From the NCBI GenBank assembly GCA_022568135.1, contig JADFFQ010000007.1, forward strand, positions 25,656 through 89,655: a stretch of DNA of 64,000 bases, written 5' to 3'. This DNA comes from Planctomycetota bacterium. GTDB taxonomy: Bacteria; Planctomycetota; Phycisphaerae; Phycisphaerales; SM1A02. The position numbers and the translations under genes were made by a program. Positions 16,511-24,377 of the stretch are shown one piece after another (within the stretch, counting starts at the first letter, position 1; the number at the start of each line of letters is the position of its first letter). The notes under the pieces are model-generated. The model ran no database searches. It was not told where the DNA came from and saw only the letters and a list, made by a program, of their open reading frames with translations.

Positions 16511-17017
16511 TCAGCTCTGCACATCGCCGGGAAACAGGTCGCGCTGGTTTGGCAGGTTCTTCGGCCGGGCCTTGAGGGCGCTGAGTTCTTCGGCGAACTC
16601 GTCCAGCGTGCGGAACTCGTGGTACTCGCTGGCATAGCGGATGTAGGCGATCTCGTCCATTTCTCTGAGCTTGGCCGCGACACGCTTGCCGATCTCGGCG
16701 CTCGGCACCTCGCGCTCGAACTCGCGGTGCACCTGCTCCTCGGTTTCCTGAGCGAGCCTGAGCTTGGCCTGCTCGGGGATCGGCCGCTTGCCGCAGGCTG
16801 CCTGCAGGCCCTTGAGCACGTTCTGCTGGTCGAAAGGCACACGGCTGCCGTCCTTCTTCACGACCATGAGCCTCGCCGTCTTCTCGACCCGCTCGTAGGT
16901 GGTGTAGCGCCTTTCGCACGCCAGGCACTCCCGCCGCCGACGTACCAGCACTCCCCCCTCGGAGGGTCGGCTGTCGATCACCCGATCATTGTCTTGGCCG
17001 CAATAAGGGCAGATCAC
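16511..17017 (-). CDS. nrdR: Transcriptional repressor NrdR
   Basis: A 168-residue regulator of ribonucleotide reductase genes. The N-terminal zinc ribbon starts ICPYCGQDNDRVIDSRPSEGG and closes with RRRECLACERRYTTYERVE. The ATP-cone (about 50-140) has the VVKKDGSRVPFDQQNVLKGLQAA pattern that binds ATP or dATP. The start is a GTG at 17015-17017, which places the first cysteine at residue 3 as in the family; the ATG further out (17074) would add 19 unrelated residues. The C-terminal tail after the ATP-cone is longer than usual. Confidence 0.94.
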   Translation of the reverse strand: MICPYCGQDNDRVIDSRPSEGGVLVRRRRECLACERRYTTYERVEKTARLMVVKKDGSRVPFDQQNVLKGLQAACGKRPIPEQAKLRLAQETEEQVHREFEREVPSAEIGKRVAAKLREMDEIAYIRYASEYHEFRTLDEFAEELSALKARPKNLPNQRDLFPGDVQS

Positions 17018-17227
17018 TGCACGATCCTCAATCCACCCATGATCTGGGCGTCGATGATGTCGCAGACCCATCATCTTGATCGATGATCATTCGCGGGTCA
17101 ACCCTGGCCGGCTCATCTCGGTGACGGGTGGGTCCTCCGCGCACCACAAAGGCCCGCCCCATAGAGCGGCTTCGCCTTGGCCCCGGGGGCCCGGGGGATC
17201 TCAAGTTCGTGCCCATACTTCGCCGAA

Positions 17228-17255
17228 TTGACCTGTTGGCGGTCCCGGATATCCT
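17228..17255 (+). promoter_or_regulatory. Candidate promoter for the thrS leader
   Basis: TTGACC (17228-17233, five of six against TTGACA) and TATCCT (17250-17255) are separated by 16 bp. Transcription would start near 17261-17263, only a few bases before the leader ATG at 17266, which would make the leader peptide almost leaderless. The upstream gap 17018-17227 shows no gene. Confidence 0.45.
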
Positions 17256-17265
17256 CATACTGACT

Positions 17266-17328
17266 ATGTCTTTCAAATACGCCACGACCACGACGACGGC
17301 GACCACGATTATCACTGCTCGCGGGTGA
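17266..17328 (+). CDS. Threonine-rich leader peptide of thrS
   Basis: A 20-codon ORF encoding MSFKYATTTTTATTIITARG, with eight Thr codons (seven of them within codons 7-14) and two Ile codons. It resembles the E. coli thr operon leader peptide, which is also built from runs of Thr and Ile. It ends in TGA at 17326-17328, inside the 5' arm of an antiterminator, and lies 100 bp before thrS. No good Shine-Dalgarno sequence is visible; the candidate promoter would give a near-leaderless message. The frame is open further upstream (ATG at 17128), but that part has no leader character. Confidence 0.7.
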   Translation: MSFKYATTTTTATTIITARG

Positions 17329-17392
17329 CGGCCGTTGCGTGGACACTCAATGAAGCAGCGGGCGCGGCCGTCGGGCCGTGCTTTTTTCTTTT
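17295..17392 (+). promoter_or_regulatory. Transcription attenuator of thrS (alternative hairpins)
   Basis: Four segments fit a classic attenuator. Segment 1 (ACGGC, 17296-17300, inside the Thr codons) can pair with segment 2 (GCCGT, 17331-17335). Segment 2 in its longer form (GACGGCCG, 17327-17334, starting in the leader stop codon) is perfectly complementary to segment 3 (CGGCCGTC, 17365-17372). Segment 3 overlaps the 5' arm of the terminator at 17362-17381. A ribosome stalled on Thr codons would free segment 2 and prevent termination; one reaching the stop would cover it. Seen: the pairings. Inferred: the mechanism. Confidence 0.68.
17362..17392 (+). terminator. Intrinsic terminator in the thrS leader
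   Basis: An 8-bp stem, GCGCGGCC (17362-17369) with GGCCGTGC (17374-17381, one G-T pair), has a GTCG loop and is followed by TTTTTTCTTTT (17382-17392). It ends 35 bp before the thrS start, so read-through is required for thrS expression from the leader promoter. Confidence 0.8.
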
Positions 17393-17427
17393 CGCCACTG
17401 CCGCAGAGTCAGTGAAGGACCGCAACC

Positions 17428-19509
17428 ATGCCTCGCATCACCCTGCCCGATGGAACTGTTCGAGATTACGATCACCCGGTAACTGCCGCCGAGGTCGCCG
17501 CGGGAATCGGGCCTCGGCTGGCCAAGGACGCCCTGGGCGCGCGAATCAACGGCGAGCTGCGTGATCTGAGCAGCATCATCACCGACGACGCAGAAGTGTC
17601 GATCGTGACCTCCACCAGGCGCGAAGGCAAGCTGGACCCGGACGCGTTATCCCTGATTCGTCATAGCTGCGCCCACGTCATGGCCGAGGCAATCCAGCGC
17701 CTCGCCCCCGGGGTGCAACTCGTCTACGGACCACCGCTGGACACCGGGTTCTATTACGACCTGGCCGTGCCAGAGGGTCGGCCGCTCAGCACCGAGGATT
17801 TCGAGGCCATCGAAAAAGAGATGGGCAAGATCATTGCCGATGACCGGCCGTTTGCCCGCTATGAGCTGGCCAATGATGAGGGGATGGAGAAGCTGAAAGC
17901 CGAGGGTAGCAAATACAAGATCGATAATGCCCAGCGAGCGATTGAGGCCGGGTCCCAGCGTCTGAGTTGGTACGTCACCGGGGAGCGGGGCCGGGATTGG
18001 GAGGATCTCTGCCGCGGCCCCCATGTGCCCAGCAGCGGGCGGATTGGGGCGTACAAGCTGCTGAGCCTCGCCTCAAGCTATTGGCACGGTGACGCCGCCT
18101 CAGATCGCCTCACTCGCGTCTATGGCACCGCCTTCGCCACTCCCCAGCAGCTTCAACGCCATCTTCAGCAGCTCGAAGAGGCCAAAGAACGTGACCACCG
18201 TCTGCTGGGAAAGCAGTTGGACCTGTTCCACATCGACGAAGCCGTCGGGCCGGGGCTGATTCTGTGGACCCCCAATGGAGCCATCATTCGCCGGGAGCTT
18301 GAGGTGTTCATCCAGGCGGAGCTGACCAAGCAAGGGTACCAGATGGTCTATACGCCGCACATCGGCAAGCTCGAGCTGTACAGGACCAGCGGACATTTCC
18401 CGTATTTCCGAGAGAGCCAGTATCCGCCGATGATCAGTGTCGATCAGCTCCAGGCTTTCGCAGCGGAAGGCGTCAGCTGCGCGGAGCTGGCCAATCGCAT
18501 GCAGCGGGGGGACATCGAAGGCTATTTGCTCAAACCGATGAACTGCCCGCATCACATGAAGATCTTCGCCTGCCGTCCGCACAGCTACCGGGATCTGCCG
18601 GTTCGCCTAGCGGAGTTCGGCACCGTGTACCGCTGGGAGCAGTCCGGCGAGATCGGCGGGCTGACCCGCGTTCGCAGCATCACCCAGGACGACGCTCATC
18701 TGTTCTGCACCGAGGAGCAGATCGCCGAGGAGCTCCACGGCTGCCTGGAACTGGTCAAGATCATCTTTTCAACCCTGGGCATAGAGGACTACCGGGTGCG
18801 AGTGGGCCTGCGCGATCCCGACGGCACGAAGTATGTCGGCGACGCATCGGCGTGGGACAAGGCGGAGCAGGCATGTCGGGACGCGGTGCCTACCCTCGGT
18901 GTGCCCTTCGTTGAAGAGGCGGGCGAGGCGGCGTTCTACGGCCCGAAGATTGACTTCATGGTCCGAGACGTGATCGGCCGGGAATGGCAGCTCGGGACCA
19001 TCCAGGTCGATTACAACCTGCCGCAGCGCTTCGACCTCAGCTACATCGGGGCTGACAACGAGCCGCATCGGCCGGTGGTGATCCACCGCGCGCCGTTCGG
19101 ATCGATGGAGCGGTTCGTTGGTTTGTTGATCGAGCACTTCGCCGGCGCGTTTCCAACCTGGCTGGCGCCCCAGCAGGTTCGCGTGCTCCCGATCAGCCGA
19201 AAGACGCTCAGCTACGGCAAGGTCGTCGTCGCTGCCCTGGTGGGCCAAGGCGTCCGGGCCGCGATCGACGACTCAGATGACCGCCTCCAGGCCAAGATCA
19301 GGGGCGCTGCCCAGATGAAGATCCCGTATCTGCTCGTGGTCGGGCCAAACGACCAGCAGCGGAACGAGGTAAGCGTGCGGGCCCGCGGAATTCGGCGCGA
19401 CCTCGGACCGCTTGGGCTGGAAACATTTTTGCGGACCATCCAGGAGGAAATCGAGACCCGTGGTCGCCGCACAGTCGTCTCTGAGCACTTCCAGGCCGCG
19501 GCCGTCTAG
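17428..19509 (+). CDS. thrS: Threonyl-tRNA synthetase
   Basis: A 693-residue class II synthetase charging tRNA-Thr. Domains in order: TGS (1-62), editing/SAD domain with the HSCAHVMAEA and CRGPHVP zinc-like motifs (about 70-225), catalytic core (about 260-560) with the zinc cysteine in LKPMNCPHHMKIF and motif 3 around FGSMERFVGLLIEHF, and anticodon-binding domain (about 570-680). An insertion of about 30 residues (YPPMISVDQLQAF to QRGDIEGY) precedes the zinc motif. GAAGGA (17414-17419) lies eight bases before the ATG. It is preceded by a Thr-rich leader and attenuator and followed by a terminator. Confidence 0.97.
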   Translation: MPRITLPDGTVRDYDHPVTAAEVAAGIGPRLAKDALGARINGELRDLSSIITDDAEVSIVTSTRREGKLDPDALSLIRHSCAHVMAEAIQRLAPGVQLVYGPPLDTGFYYDLAVPEGRPLSTEDFEAIEKEMGKIIADDRPFARYELANDEGMEKLKAEGSKYKIDNAQRAIEAGSQRLSWYVTGERGRDWEDLCRGPHVPSSGRIGAYKLLSLASSYWHGDAASDRLTRVYGTAFATPQQLQRHLQQLEEAKERDHRLLGKQLDLFHIDEAVGPGLILWTPNGAIIRRELEVFIQAELTKQGYQMVYTPHIGKLELYRTSGHFPYFRESQYPPMISVDQLQAFAAEGVSCAELANRMQRGDIEGYLLKPMNCPHHMKIFACRPHSYRDLPVRLAEFGTVYRWEQSGEIGGLTRVRSITQDDAHLFCTEEQIAEELHGCLELVKIIFSTLGIEDYRVRVGLRDPDGTKYVGDASAWDKAEQACRDAVPTLGVPFVEEAGEAAFYGPKIDFMVRDVIGREWQLGTIQVDYNLPQRFDLSYIGADNEPHRPVVIHRAPFGSMERFVGLLIEHFAGAFPTWLAPQQVRVLPISRKTLSYGKVVVAALVGQGVRAAIDDSDDRLQAKIRGAAQMKIPYLLVVGPNDQQRNEVSVRARGIRRDLGPLGLETFLRTIQEEIETRGRRTVVSEHFQAAAV

Positions 19510-19516
19510 CGGCCCC

Positions 19517-19573
19517 CAGACGGCCGATGCGGGGGTCCGCCACCCGCGGGGGCTCGTCTGCGTGTTTATTGTT
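19517..19573 (+). terminator. Probable terminator after thrS
   Basis: Outer arms CAGACG (19517-19522) and CGTCTG (19555-19560) enclose an inner GCGGG/CCCGC stem (19529-19533, 19543-19547), followed by a T-rich run (TGTTTATTGTTT, 19562-19573). It starts eight bases past the thrS stop and would separate thrS from infC. The rest of the gap to infC (19574-19843) contains one 7-bp hairpin (ACGGCCG/CGGCCGT, 19635-19656) and no gene. Confidence 0.5.
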
Positions 19574-19843
19574 TCGACAAAATATCATTTGCCCCCTGCC
19601 CGATGGCGATGTAGGGTATTGACTTGAACACCCGACGGCCGTACGGAACCGGCCGTGGGCCTGCGACGTTGGAGCCTGGACGCGGATGCGACCCCAGCAC
19701 ACATTGACTCGGCACGGGACTGCGTAGCTGCATGTCTTCCGACGTTGCCGACCCAACACAGTCAACGACTCAGCAATGCCGCCGCCTTCGGCTTGGCGTC
19801 GGTTCTGATGTCATCTTGGCAAGCCGAATAGAGGAGTCACACC

Positions 19844-20515
19844 ATCGCCCGGAGACGATTATTCCGCCCCTATGAGAGGACCCCCAGGGGCCCCCGCGTC
19901 AACGAACGAATCCGCATCAGCCCGCTTCGGTTGATCGATGAGAACGACGAGATGGTTGGAGTTGTGGAGCTCGAGGCTGCCCTTCGCCTGGCCAGGGAAG
20001 CAGGGCTCGATCTCGTGGAGATCTCCAGCACCGCAACTCCCCCGGTCGTTCGGATCATGGACTTCGGCAAGTGGAAGTATGAACAGTCCAAGAAGGACAA
20101 GGCGAGCAAAGCCAAGTCCAAGACCACCGATCTGAAGGAGGTCCGGCTGGGGCGATCCATGAAGATCGACCCTCACGATATCGGTATCCGCCTGGACCAG
20201 GCTCGCCGCTTTCTGATTGAAGGCCACAAGGTGCAGATCGTGCAGAACTTCCGTGGACGCGAGATGCTCCACAGAGAGCGCGGCCATCAACGAATGCGGG
20301 AAATCACGGAGCAGCTTGCCGATGTTGCGAAGGTCGAGGTTCCCCCTCGACAGCTCGGTCGCCGCATGACCATGATCTTCGCACCCGATCGCGCGAAGAT
20401 CGACCAACTCAAGCGAAATCAGGCCGCCGTGGACGCAAGCCCTAAGAGCGACTCGGCCGAGACCGCCACCGCCGAGACCTCTCAGTCAGAGCACCTCCAT
20501 GCCAAGAACGCCTGA
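19844..20515 (+). CDS. infC: Translation initiation factor IF-3, ATC start codon
   Basis: A 223-residue IF-3, which binds the 30S subunit and monitors the initiation codon. The frame has no ATG/GTG/TTG before PRVNERIRISPLRLIDENDE, the family's conserved N-terminal start, except inside it. An ATC at 19844-19846 is preceded by GAGGAG (19831-19836) at a seven-base spacing and is followed by basic residues (ARRRLFRPYER), as in known infC genes that begin with rare start codons. The C-domain has HDIGIRLDQARRFLIEGHKVQIVQNFRGREM. An acidic tail of about 25 residues is appended. rpmI and rplT do not follow, unlike in most bacteria. Confidence 0.92.
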   Translation: MARRRLFRPYERTPRGPRVNERIRISPLRLIDENDEMVGVVELEAALRLAREAGLDLVEISSTATPPVVRIMDFGKWKYEQSKKDKASKAKSKTTDLKEVRLGRSMKIDPHDIGIRLDQARRFLIEGHKVQIVQNFRGREMLHRERGHQRMREITEQLADVAKVEVPPRQLGRRMTMIFAPDRAKIDQLKRNQAAVDASPKSDSAETATAETSQSEHLHAKNA

Positions 20516-20753
20516 GCTCAGCTCGCCGCCAGTTCCCTTCACATGGCCGCAAATCTTCGGCCTATTCTGATCCGGCTCCCCAGGGACGCGAAATCAGGGG
20601 TAGAAAACCCGCAGGTGTTTGCGGAACATTGACAATCCTCGCCGGTCTATTCCGATAGAAGCTACACAGCGGTAGGGCCCCCAGCCGGGATCACGCGCCT
20701 CGCCGCCGGCTGCCCTATCCCACGGCAAGATCACCAAGCCCAGGGGCCGAACG

Positions 20754-21521
20754 ATGCGCCGCTACGCCGTCATTTCCGACATTCACGGCAACCTCCATGC
20801 CCTGGAGGCGGTGCTGGCCGAAATCGCCCGAATGGGGATTTCCAAGATCATCTGCCTCGGCGATGTCGTCGGCTACGGGCCGTTCCCCGATCGGTGCATC
20901 GACCTGGTGATCAAGTGCTGCTCGACGGCCATTCGCGGCAACCACGATGACGCGGTGATCAACCCCCAGCTCGAAGAGGAATTCAACGGGCCGGCAAAGG
21001 AGGCGATCGCCTGGTCGCGCGGGGTGCTGGGGCCGCTCCATCTGGACGCCCTGTGCCGGCTGCGGGAGATTGAACATCCCCATGAGTCGGTGATGTGCGT
21101 CCACGATTGCCCCGTCGCCGCCGCGACCGATTATGTCTACGATACGCACATTGCCGCGATCGCCTTCGGCGGGGTCAACACGCCCATCTGCCTGCTCGGG
21201 CACACGCATGTTCCCATGGTCTTTGAGGCCCCCCCGGCCGATGATTCCAAGGGGGAGCTTACCGCACACGACGTGGTCGCGTATGTGACGCCGGACGGTG
21301 AACCGATCGCGCTTGCTCAGGATCGGCGGTACATCTGCAACCCCGGCTCCGTCGGCCAACCGCGCGATGCCGACCCCCGCGCGAGCTTCGCGGTGCTCGA
21401 TCTTGACCAGCGCACGTTCACGGTGCATCGCACGGGCTACGACATCGACGCGGCGCAGCTGGCCACGCAGCAGGCCGGCCTGCCCACGGTGCTCGCCGAC
21501 CGCCTCGCCATCGGCGCGTGA
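20754..21521 (+). CDS. Calcineurin-like metallophosphoesterase (YfcE/MPP superfamily)
   Basis: A 255-residue protein with the full metal-binding set: SDIHGNLHALEAVL, LGDVVGYGPFPD, RGNHDDAV, a mid-chain CVHDCP and the C-terminal GHTHVP, then NPGSVGQPRD. This layout matches the MPP_2 group, which includes phosphodiesterases and diadenosine tetraphosphatase-like enzymes. The active site is intact, so it is a hydrolase; the substrate is unknown. A perfect -35-like TTGACA (20629-20634) lies upstream but without a convincing -10. Confidence 0.85.
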   Translation: MRRYAVISDIHGNLHALEAVLAEIARMGISKIICLGDVVGYGPFPDRCIDLVIKCCSTAIRGNHDDAVINPQLEEEFNGPAKEAIAWSRGVLGPLHLDALCRLREIEHPHESVMCVHDCPVAAATDYVYDTHIAAIAFGGVNTPICLLGHTHVPMVFEAPPADDSKGELTAHDVVAYVTPDGEPIALAQDRRYICNPGSVGQPRDADPRASFAVLDLDQRTFTVHRTGYDIDAAQLATQQAGLPTVLADRLAIGA

Positions 21522-21536
21522 GCGATGCGCTTGCTC

Positions 21537-21564
21537 ATAAAGCCGCGACCGGTGGTCGCAGTCC
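21537..21564 (-). repeat. Dispersed hairpin repeat H2 (copy 1)
   Basis: An inverted near-copy of the element at 29540-29570. Arms CCGCGACC (21543-21550) and GGTCGCAG (21554-21561, one mismatch) flank a 3-base loop. The shared core with the other copy is about 26 of 28 bases when one is reverse-complemented. Confidence 0.7.
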
Positions 21565-21656
21565 AACGGCATGCTCGCGGTAAGCCCGCCGCGATCTTCC
21601 CCGCGCGCTCGTTGCGTTTTTTCGCGCCGGTTTCGGATGCATATGGCATGCGGGGG

Positions 21657-21684
21657 TCCACCGGGCCGGCACGGCCCGGCTCGC
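21657..21684 (-). repeat. Dispersed repeat H3 (copy 1)
   Basis: On the minus strand it reads GCGAGCCGGGCCGTG followed by CCGGCCCGGTGGA, and forms a hairpin. Related copies lie at 28725-28765, 46357-46385 and 46429-46457. Confidence 0.65.
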
Positions 21685-21692
21685 GATGCACC

Positions 21693-21718
21693 CCCCGGGC
21701 AGAGCCCGGGGCTATAGG
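21693..21718 (+). repeat. Dispersed hairpin repeat H1 (copy 1)
   Basis: Stem CCCCGGGC/GCCCGGGG with an AGA loop (21693-21711), followed by CTATAGG. Similar elements with the trailing CTATGGG lie at 29469-29493 and 29668-29693, and a diverged one at 47493-47517. Confidence 0.65.
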
Positions 21719-21744
21719 AAAGCTGAACGCTGATCGCTGACGGC
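21717..21744 (+). repeat. Degenerate heptamer array, four units
   Basis: Units GGAAAGC, TGAACGC, TGATCGC and TGACGGC run in phase. The last base touches the stop codon of the MATE gene (complement of 21744-21746). A 22-base stretch here (21719-21740) is identical to one in the array at 38744-38792. Confidence 0.65.
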
Positions 21745-23282
21745 TACACCTTGATCCGCTTCCAGCCGCCGTGGAAGAAGCGGGCTGAGAACAACGCCGC
21801 GCGCACGGCAAACTCGCCGCACAGACCGATCCATACACCCTTGAGGCCGTAGCCCAGCGTCACGCCGAACAGGTACGCGGCGGGCAGACGCACACCGTAG
21901 CTGGAGATTGTCGTGATGATGAACGTCCAGGTGGTGTCGCCCACGCCGCGCAGCCCCTGGCGCAACACCATGGTGATCGCGAAGAAGACCTGCATCACGC
22001 CGCAGATCAGAAGCAGCTCGGGCGCATTCTCAAGATGAATCTCCTGCGTACTGACGACGCGTGTCAGCCACCCACCGCCGAAGATAAACAGCACCCCCAC
22101 CACCCCCATGACGAGCATGGCCAGGCCGGTGCAGGCCAGGATCGCGCGCTGGGCCATGTGCGGGTTCTTCGCGCCGAGGTACTGCCCGGCGAGGGCCCCG
22201 GCGGCGGTGCCGATGGCAAAGCCGGGCATGAAGCTGAACGCCTCCCACTGGATGGCGATGATGTGGGCGCCCTGGAGGCCTTCGCCGTTGGCCGCAGTTG
22301 CCGCAATCCGGCCGATGAACATCAGCACGAAGATGTTCACCGCCCACATCGAGATGCCTTCGCAGAAGTTCGGCACGCCGATGCGGACGATGCGCTTGAT
22401 CACCGGTGGATCCAATCGCAGCTCGGCGGCGTCGAGTCGCATGTCCTTTACACCAACCAACAGCACCCAGAGCGTCAATGCCGCGCCCAGGCTGTAGCTG
22501 ACCGCTGTGCCGACGGCGATCCCGATGACGTGCAGATCGAAGCCGAACGGGTTCTCAAATAGAAACTCGCCGAAGCGGAGGTCGGCGCCGGAGAGCGCCC
22601 AGGAAAGAAGGATGTTGAGCACGTTGACCGCAATGGCGATGGCGGAAGGCTTGGTGGTTTCGCCCGCTCCGTGCAGGCACATCGCACCGACCATCATGAT
22701 GCCGGTCAGCGGCATGGCATACGCCAGAATCTGGATGTATTGCGTGCAATAGTCCGCGGCGGCCAGCGACAAGCCGCACATCTGGGCCAGCGGCGCAGCC
22801 CCAAACCACAGGCCTATCCCAACCAGGGCGCCCCAGAACACAGAGAGCGTCATCGCCTGCCCCAGTGCCCGCCGGCTTTGGCGCAACTCGCCGGCCCCGA
22901 TAGCCCGGGCGATCAACGCCTGGCCGCCGATCCCCAGACCCGTCATGGCGATCCCGATGAACCACCCAACATAGGCGCCGATGCCGAGCCCATCCAGAGC
23001 AGCCACGACGATCTGGTCGGGCAGACCTCCCGCCATGATCTTGTCGGCCAGCCCCACGCACGCGGCCATGGTTTGTTGGAGCAGCACCGGCAGCGCGAGA
23101 ATCCAGATCGCCGCCCACATTGACTTGCCCGCGAGCTTCCCGGAGCGGATCTCTCCCTCGCTGCTGATAAGCGCTTCAGTTTCGCCGACGGCGATCGCGC
23201 CCACCGGCGGATCGTCCGGCTCGACCGCGGACGAGGTCTCAACATGAGATTCATCGTCGGTGTTGGGCGGGCGCGCACTCAA
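21744..23282 (-). CDS. MATE family multidrug/Na+ antiporter
   Basis: A 512-residue protein with about 60 polar N-terminal residues and then twelve predicted membrane helices. Typical MATE features are ILALPVLLQQTMAACVGLADKIMAG in helix 1, GIGGQALIARAIGAGELRQSRRALGQA after helix 2, and the matching second half MPGFAIGTAAGALAGQYLGAKNPHMAQRAI. Such proteins export cationic drugs or metabolites in exchange for Na+ or H+. The acidic N-terminal extension is longer than usual, so the ATG may lie further in. The substrate is unknown. Confidence 0.88.
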   Translation of the reverse strand: MSARPPNTDDESHVETSSAVEPDDPPVGAIAVGETEALISSEGEIRSGKLAGKSMWAAIWILALPVLLQQTMAACVGLADKIMAGGLPDQIVVAALDGLGIGAYVGWFIGIAMTGLGIGGQALIARAIGAGELRQSRRALGQAMTLSVFWGALVGIGLWFGAAPLAQMCGLSLAAADYCTQYIQILAYAMPLTGIMMVGAMCLHGAGETTKPSAIAIAVNVLNILLSWALSGADLRFGEFLFENPFGFDLHVIGIAVGTAVSYSLGAALTLWVLLVGVKDMRLDAAELRLDPPVIKRIVRIGVPNFCEGISMWAVNIFVLMFIGRIAATAANGEGLQGAHIIAIQWEAFSFMPGFAIGTAAGALAGQYLGAKNPHMAQRAILACTGLAMLVMGVVGVLFIFGGGWLTRVVSTQEIHLENAPELLLICGVMQVFFAITMVLRQGLRGVGDTTWTFIITTISSYGVRLPAAYLFGVTLGYGLKGVWIGLCGEFAVRAALFSARFFHGGWKRIKV

Positions 23283-23336
23283 ACGTGGGCGATTGTAGCA
23301 ACCGGCTCACCGCCCACCGCGCGAATCGCATCCAAC

Positions 23337-24377
23337 TCAGATATCAACCAGTACCTTGAGCATCCCCGGTCGGCTTGCCGCCTGCAGAAGGGCCGGCCCG
23401 TCGTTGAGGCTCATGCGTTTGCCGATGAGGCTCACCACGTCGATCTCTCCGCGAGCGAGCATGGACACGGCCTCCCCGATCGGCCCGGACCGTGAACCGA
23501 GCAGGGAAAGCTCCTTCATCACTACCGTCGTGAGGTCGGTCTGGGCCGCCGGACTCGGCTGGCAAGCAAACATGGTCTTGAGCACAATCGTGCCACGGGG
23601 CCGCACCAGTTGCATCGCCAGCTCCAGCCCGGTAGGTGAGCCGGTGCAGTCCACCACGATATCCTGGTCCGCGCGCCGGCCGATGTCGTCCACGTGGCGG
23701 TGCTTGATCTGCCACTTCTCGCACAGCGCCAGGTTCTCGGAGTACCGGCCGATCAATCGAACGGAGGCGTTGAGCCTGGCCATCACCTGGACCATGAGCA
23801 ACCCCAATGCTCCGTCGCCGAGCACGGTGATGTACGGCTTGCCCTCGATGGTGAGCTGCCGAGCCGCCTGGATTGCCGAAGCCAGGGACTCGACGAACAC
23901 CGCCTGATCATTATCAATCGAATCGGGCAGCGCCACCAGGTTGTTCACGGGCAGCACGAACCAATCAGCCAGGCATCCGTCACGCCCCTGCATGCCGAGC
24001 ACCGTTCGTTGCCGGCAGTGACTCTTCAAGCCCGCCTGACACATGTCACAACGACCACACACGGCCTCCACCGAGCCGACGATGCGTGTGCCGACGAGAT
24101 CGGCCCCAATCTCGCCGTTGACCACATCTACGACACCTGCGAACTCGTGACCCAGCGTGCCCGAGAACTCCAACAGTCCCCTGGACAGCTCAATGTCAAT
24201 GGCGCTGATGGCGGCCTTAGCGGTGCGAACAAGCGCCTCGCCGGATTGCGGCTGGGGCTGCGGGTGATTGGTGACAAGTGCCGGGGCAGCGCCGTCCAAG
24301 CGCAGCGCCCGCATGAACCCCGATGCAACTGGGGCAGTCGGCTCTCGCTGCCGGGACGTGTCAGCCGCCTGTTTCAT
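23337..24377 (-). CDS. Zinc-binding medium-chain dehydrogenase (MDR/alcohol dehydrogenase-like)
   Basis: A protein of about 346 residues. The GroES-like N-terminal half has GHEFAGVVDVV and the structural-zinc cysteines in CGRCDMCQAGLKSHC. The Rossmann half has VLGDGALGLLMVQVMARL, which binds NAD(P), and later ARGEIDVVSLIGKRMSLNDG. It oxidises an alcohol or polyol; the substrate is unknown. The start at 24377 overlaps the stop of the HEAT-repeat gene by 17 bases. An internal ATG at 24314 (MRALRLDG) is an equally good start by homology. Confidence 0.85.
   Translation of the reverse strand: MKQAADTSRQREPTAPVASGFMRALRLDGAAPALVTNHPQPQPQSGEALVRTAKAAISAIDIELSRGLLEFSGTLGHEFAGVVDVVNGEIGADLVGTRIVGSVEAVCGRCDMCQAGLKSHCRQRTVLGMQGRDGCLADWFVLPVNNLVALPDSIDNDQAVFVESLASAIQAARQLTIEGKPYITVLGDGALGLLMVQVMARLNASVRLIGRYSENLALCEKWQIKHRHVDDIGRRADQDIVVDCTGSPTGLELAMQLVRPRGTIVLKTMFACQPSPAAQTDLTTVVMKELSLLGSRSGPIGEAVSMLARGEIDVVSLIGKRMSLNDGPALLQAASRPGMLKVLVDI

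Noticed and set aside
17018..17427. T-box riboswitch before thrS
   Set aside because: No T-box consensus (AGGGTGGNACCGCG-like) or Stem I features are present; the Thr-codon leader explains the terminator better.
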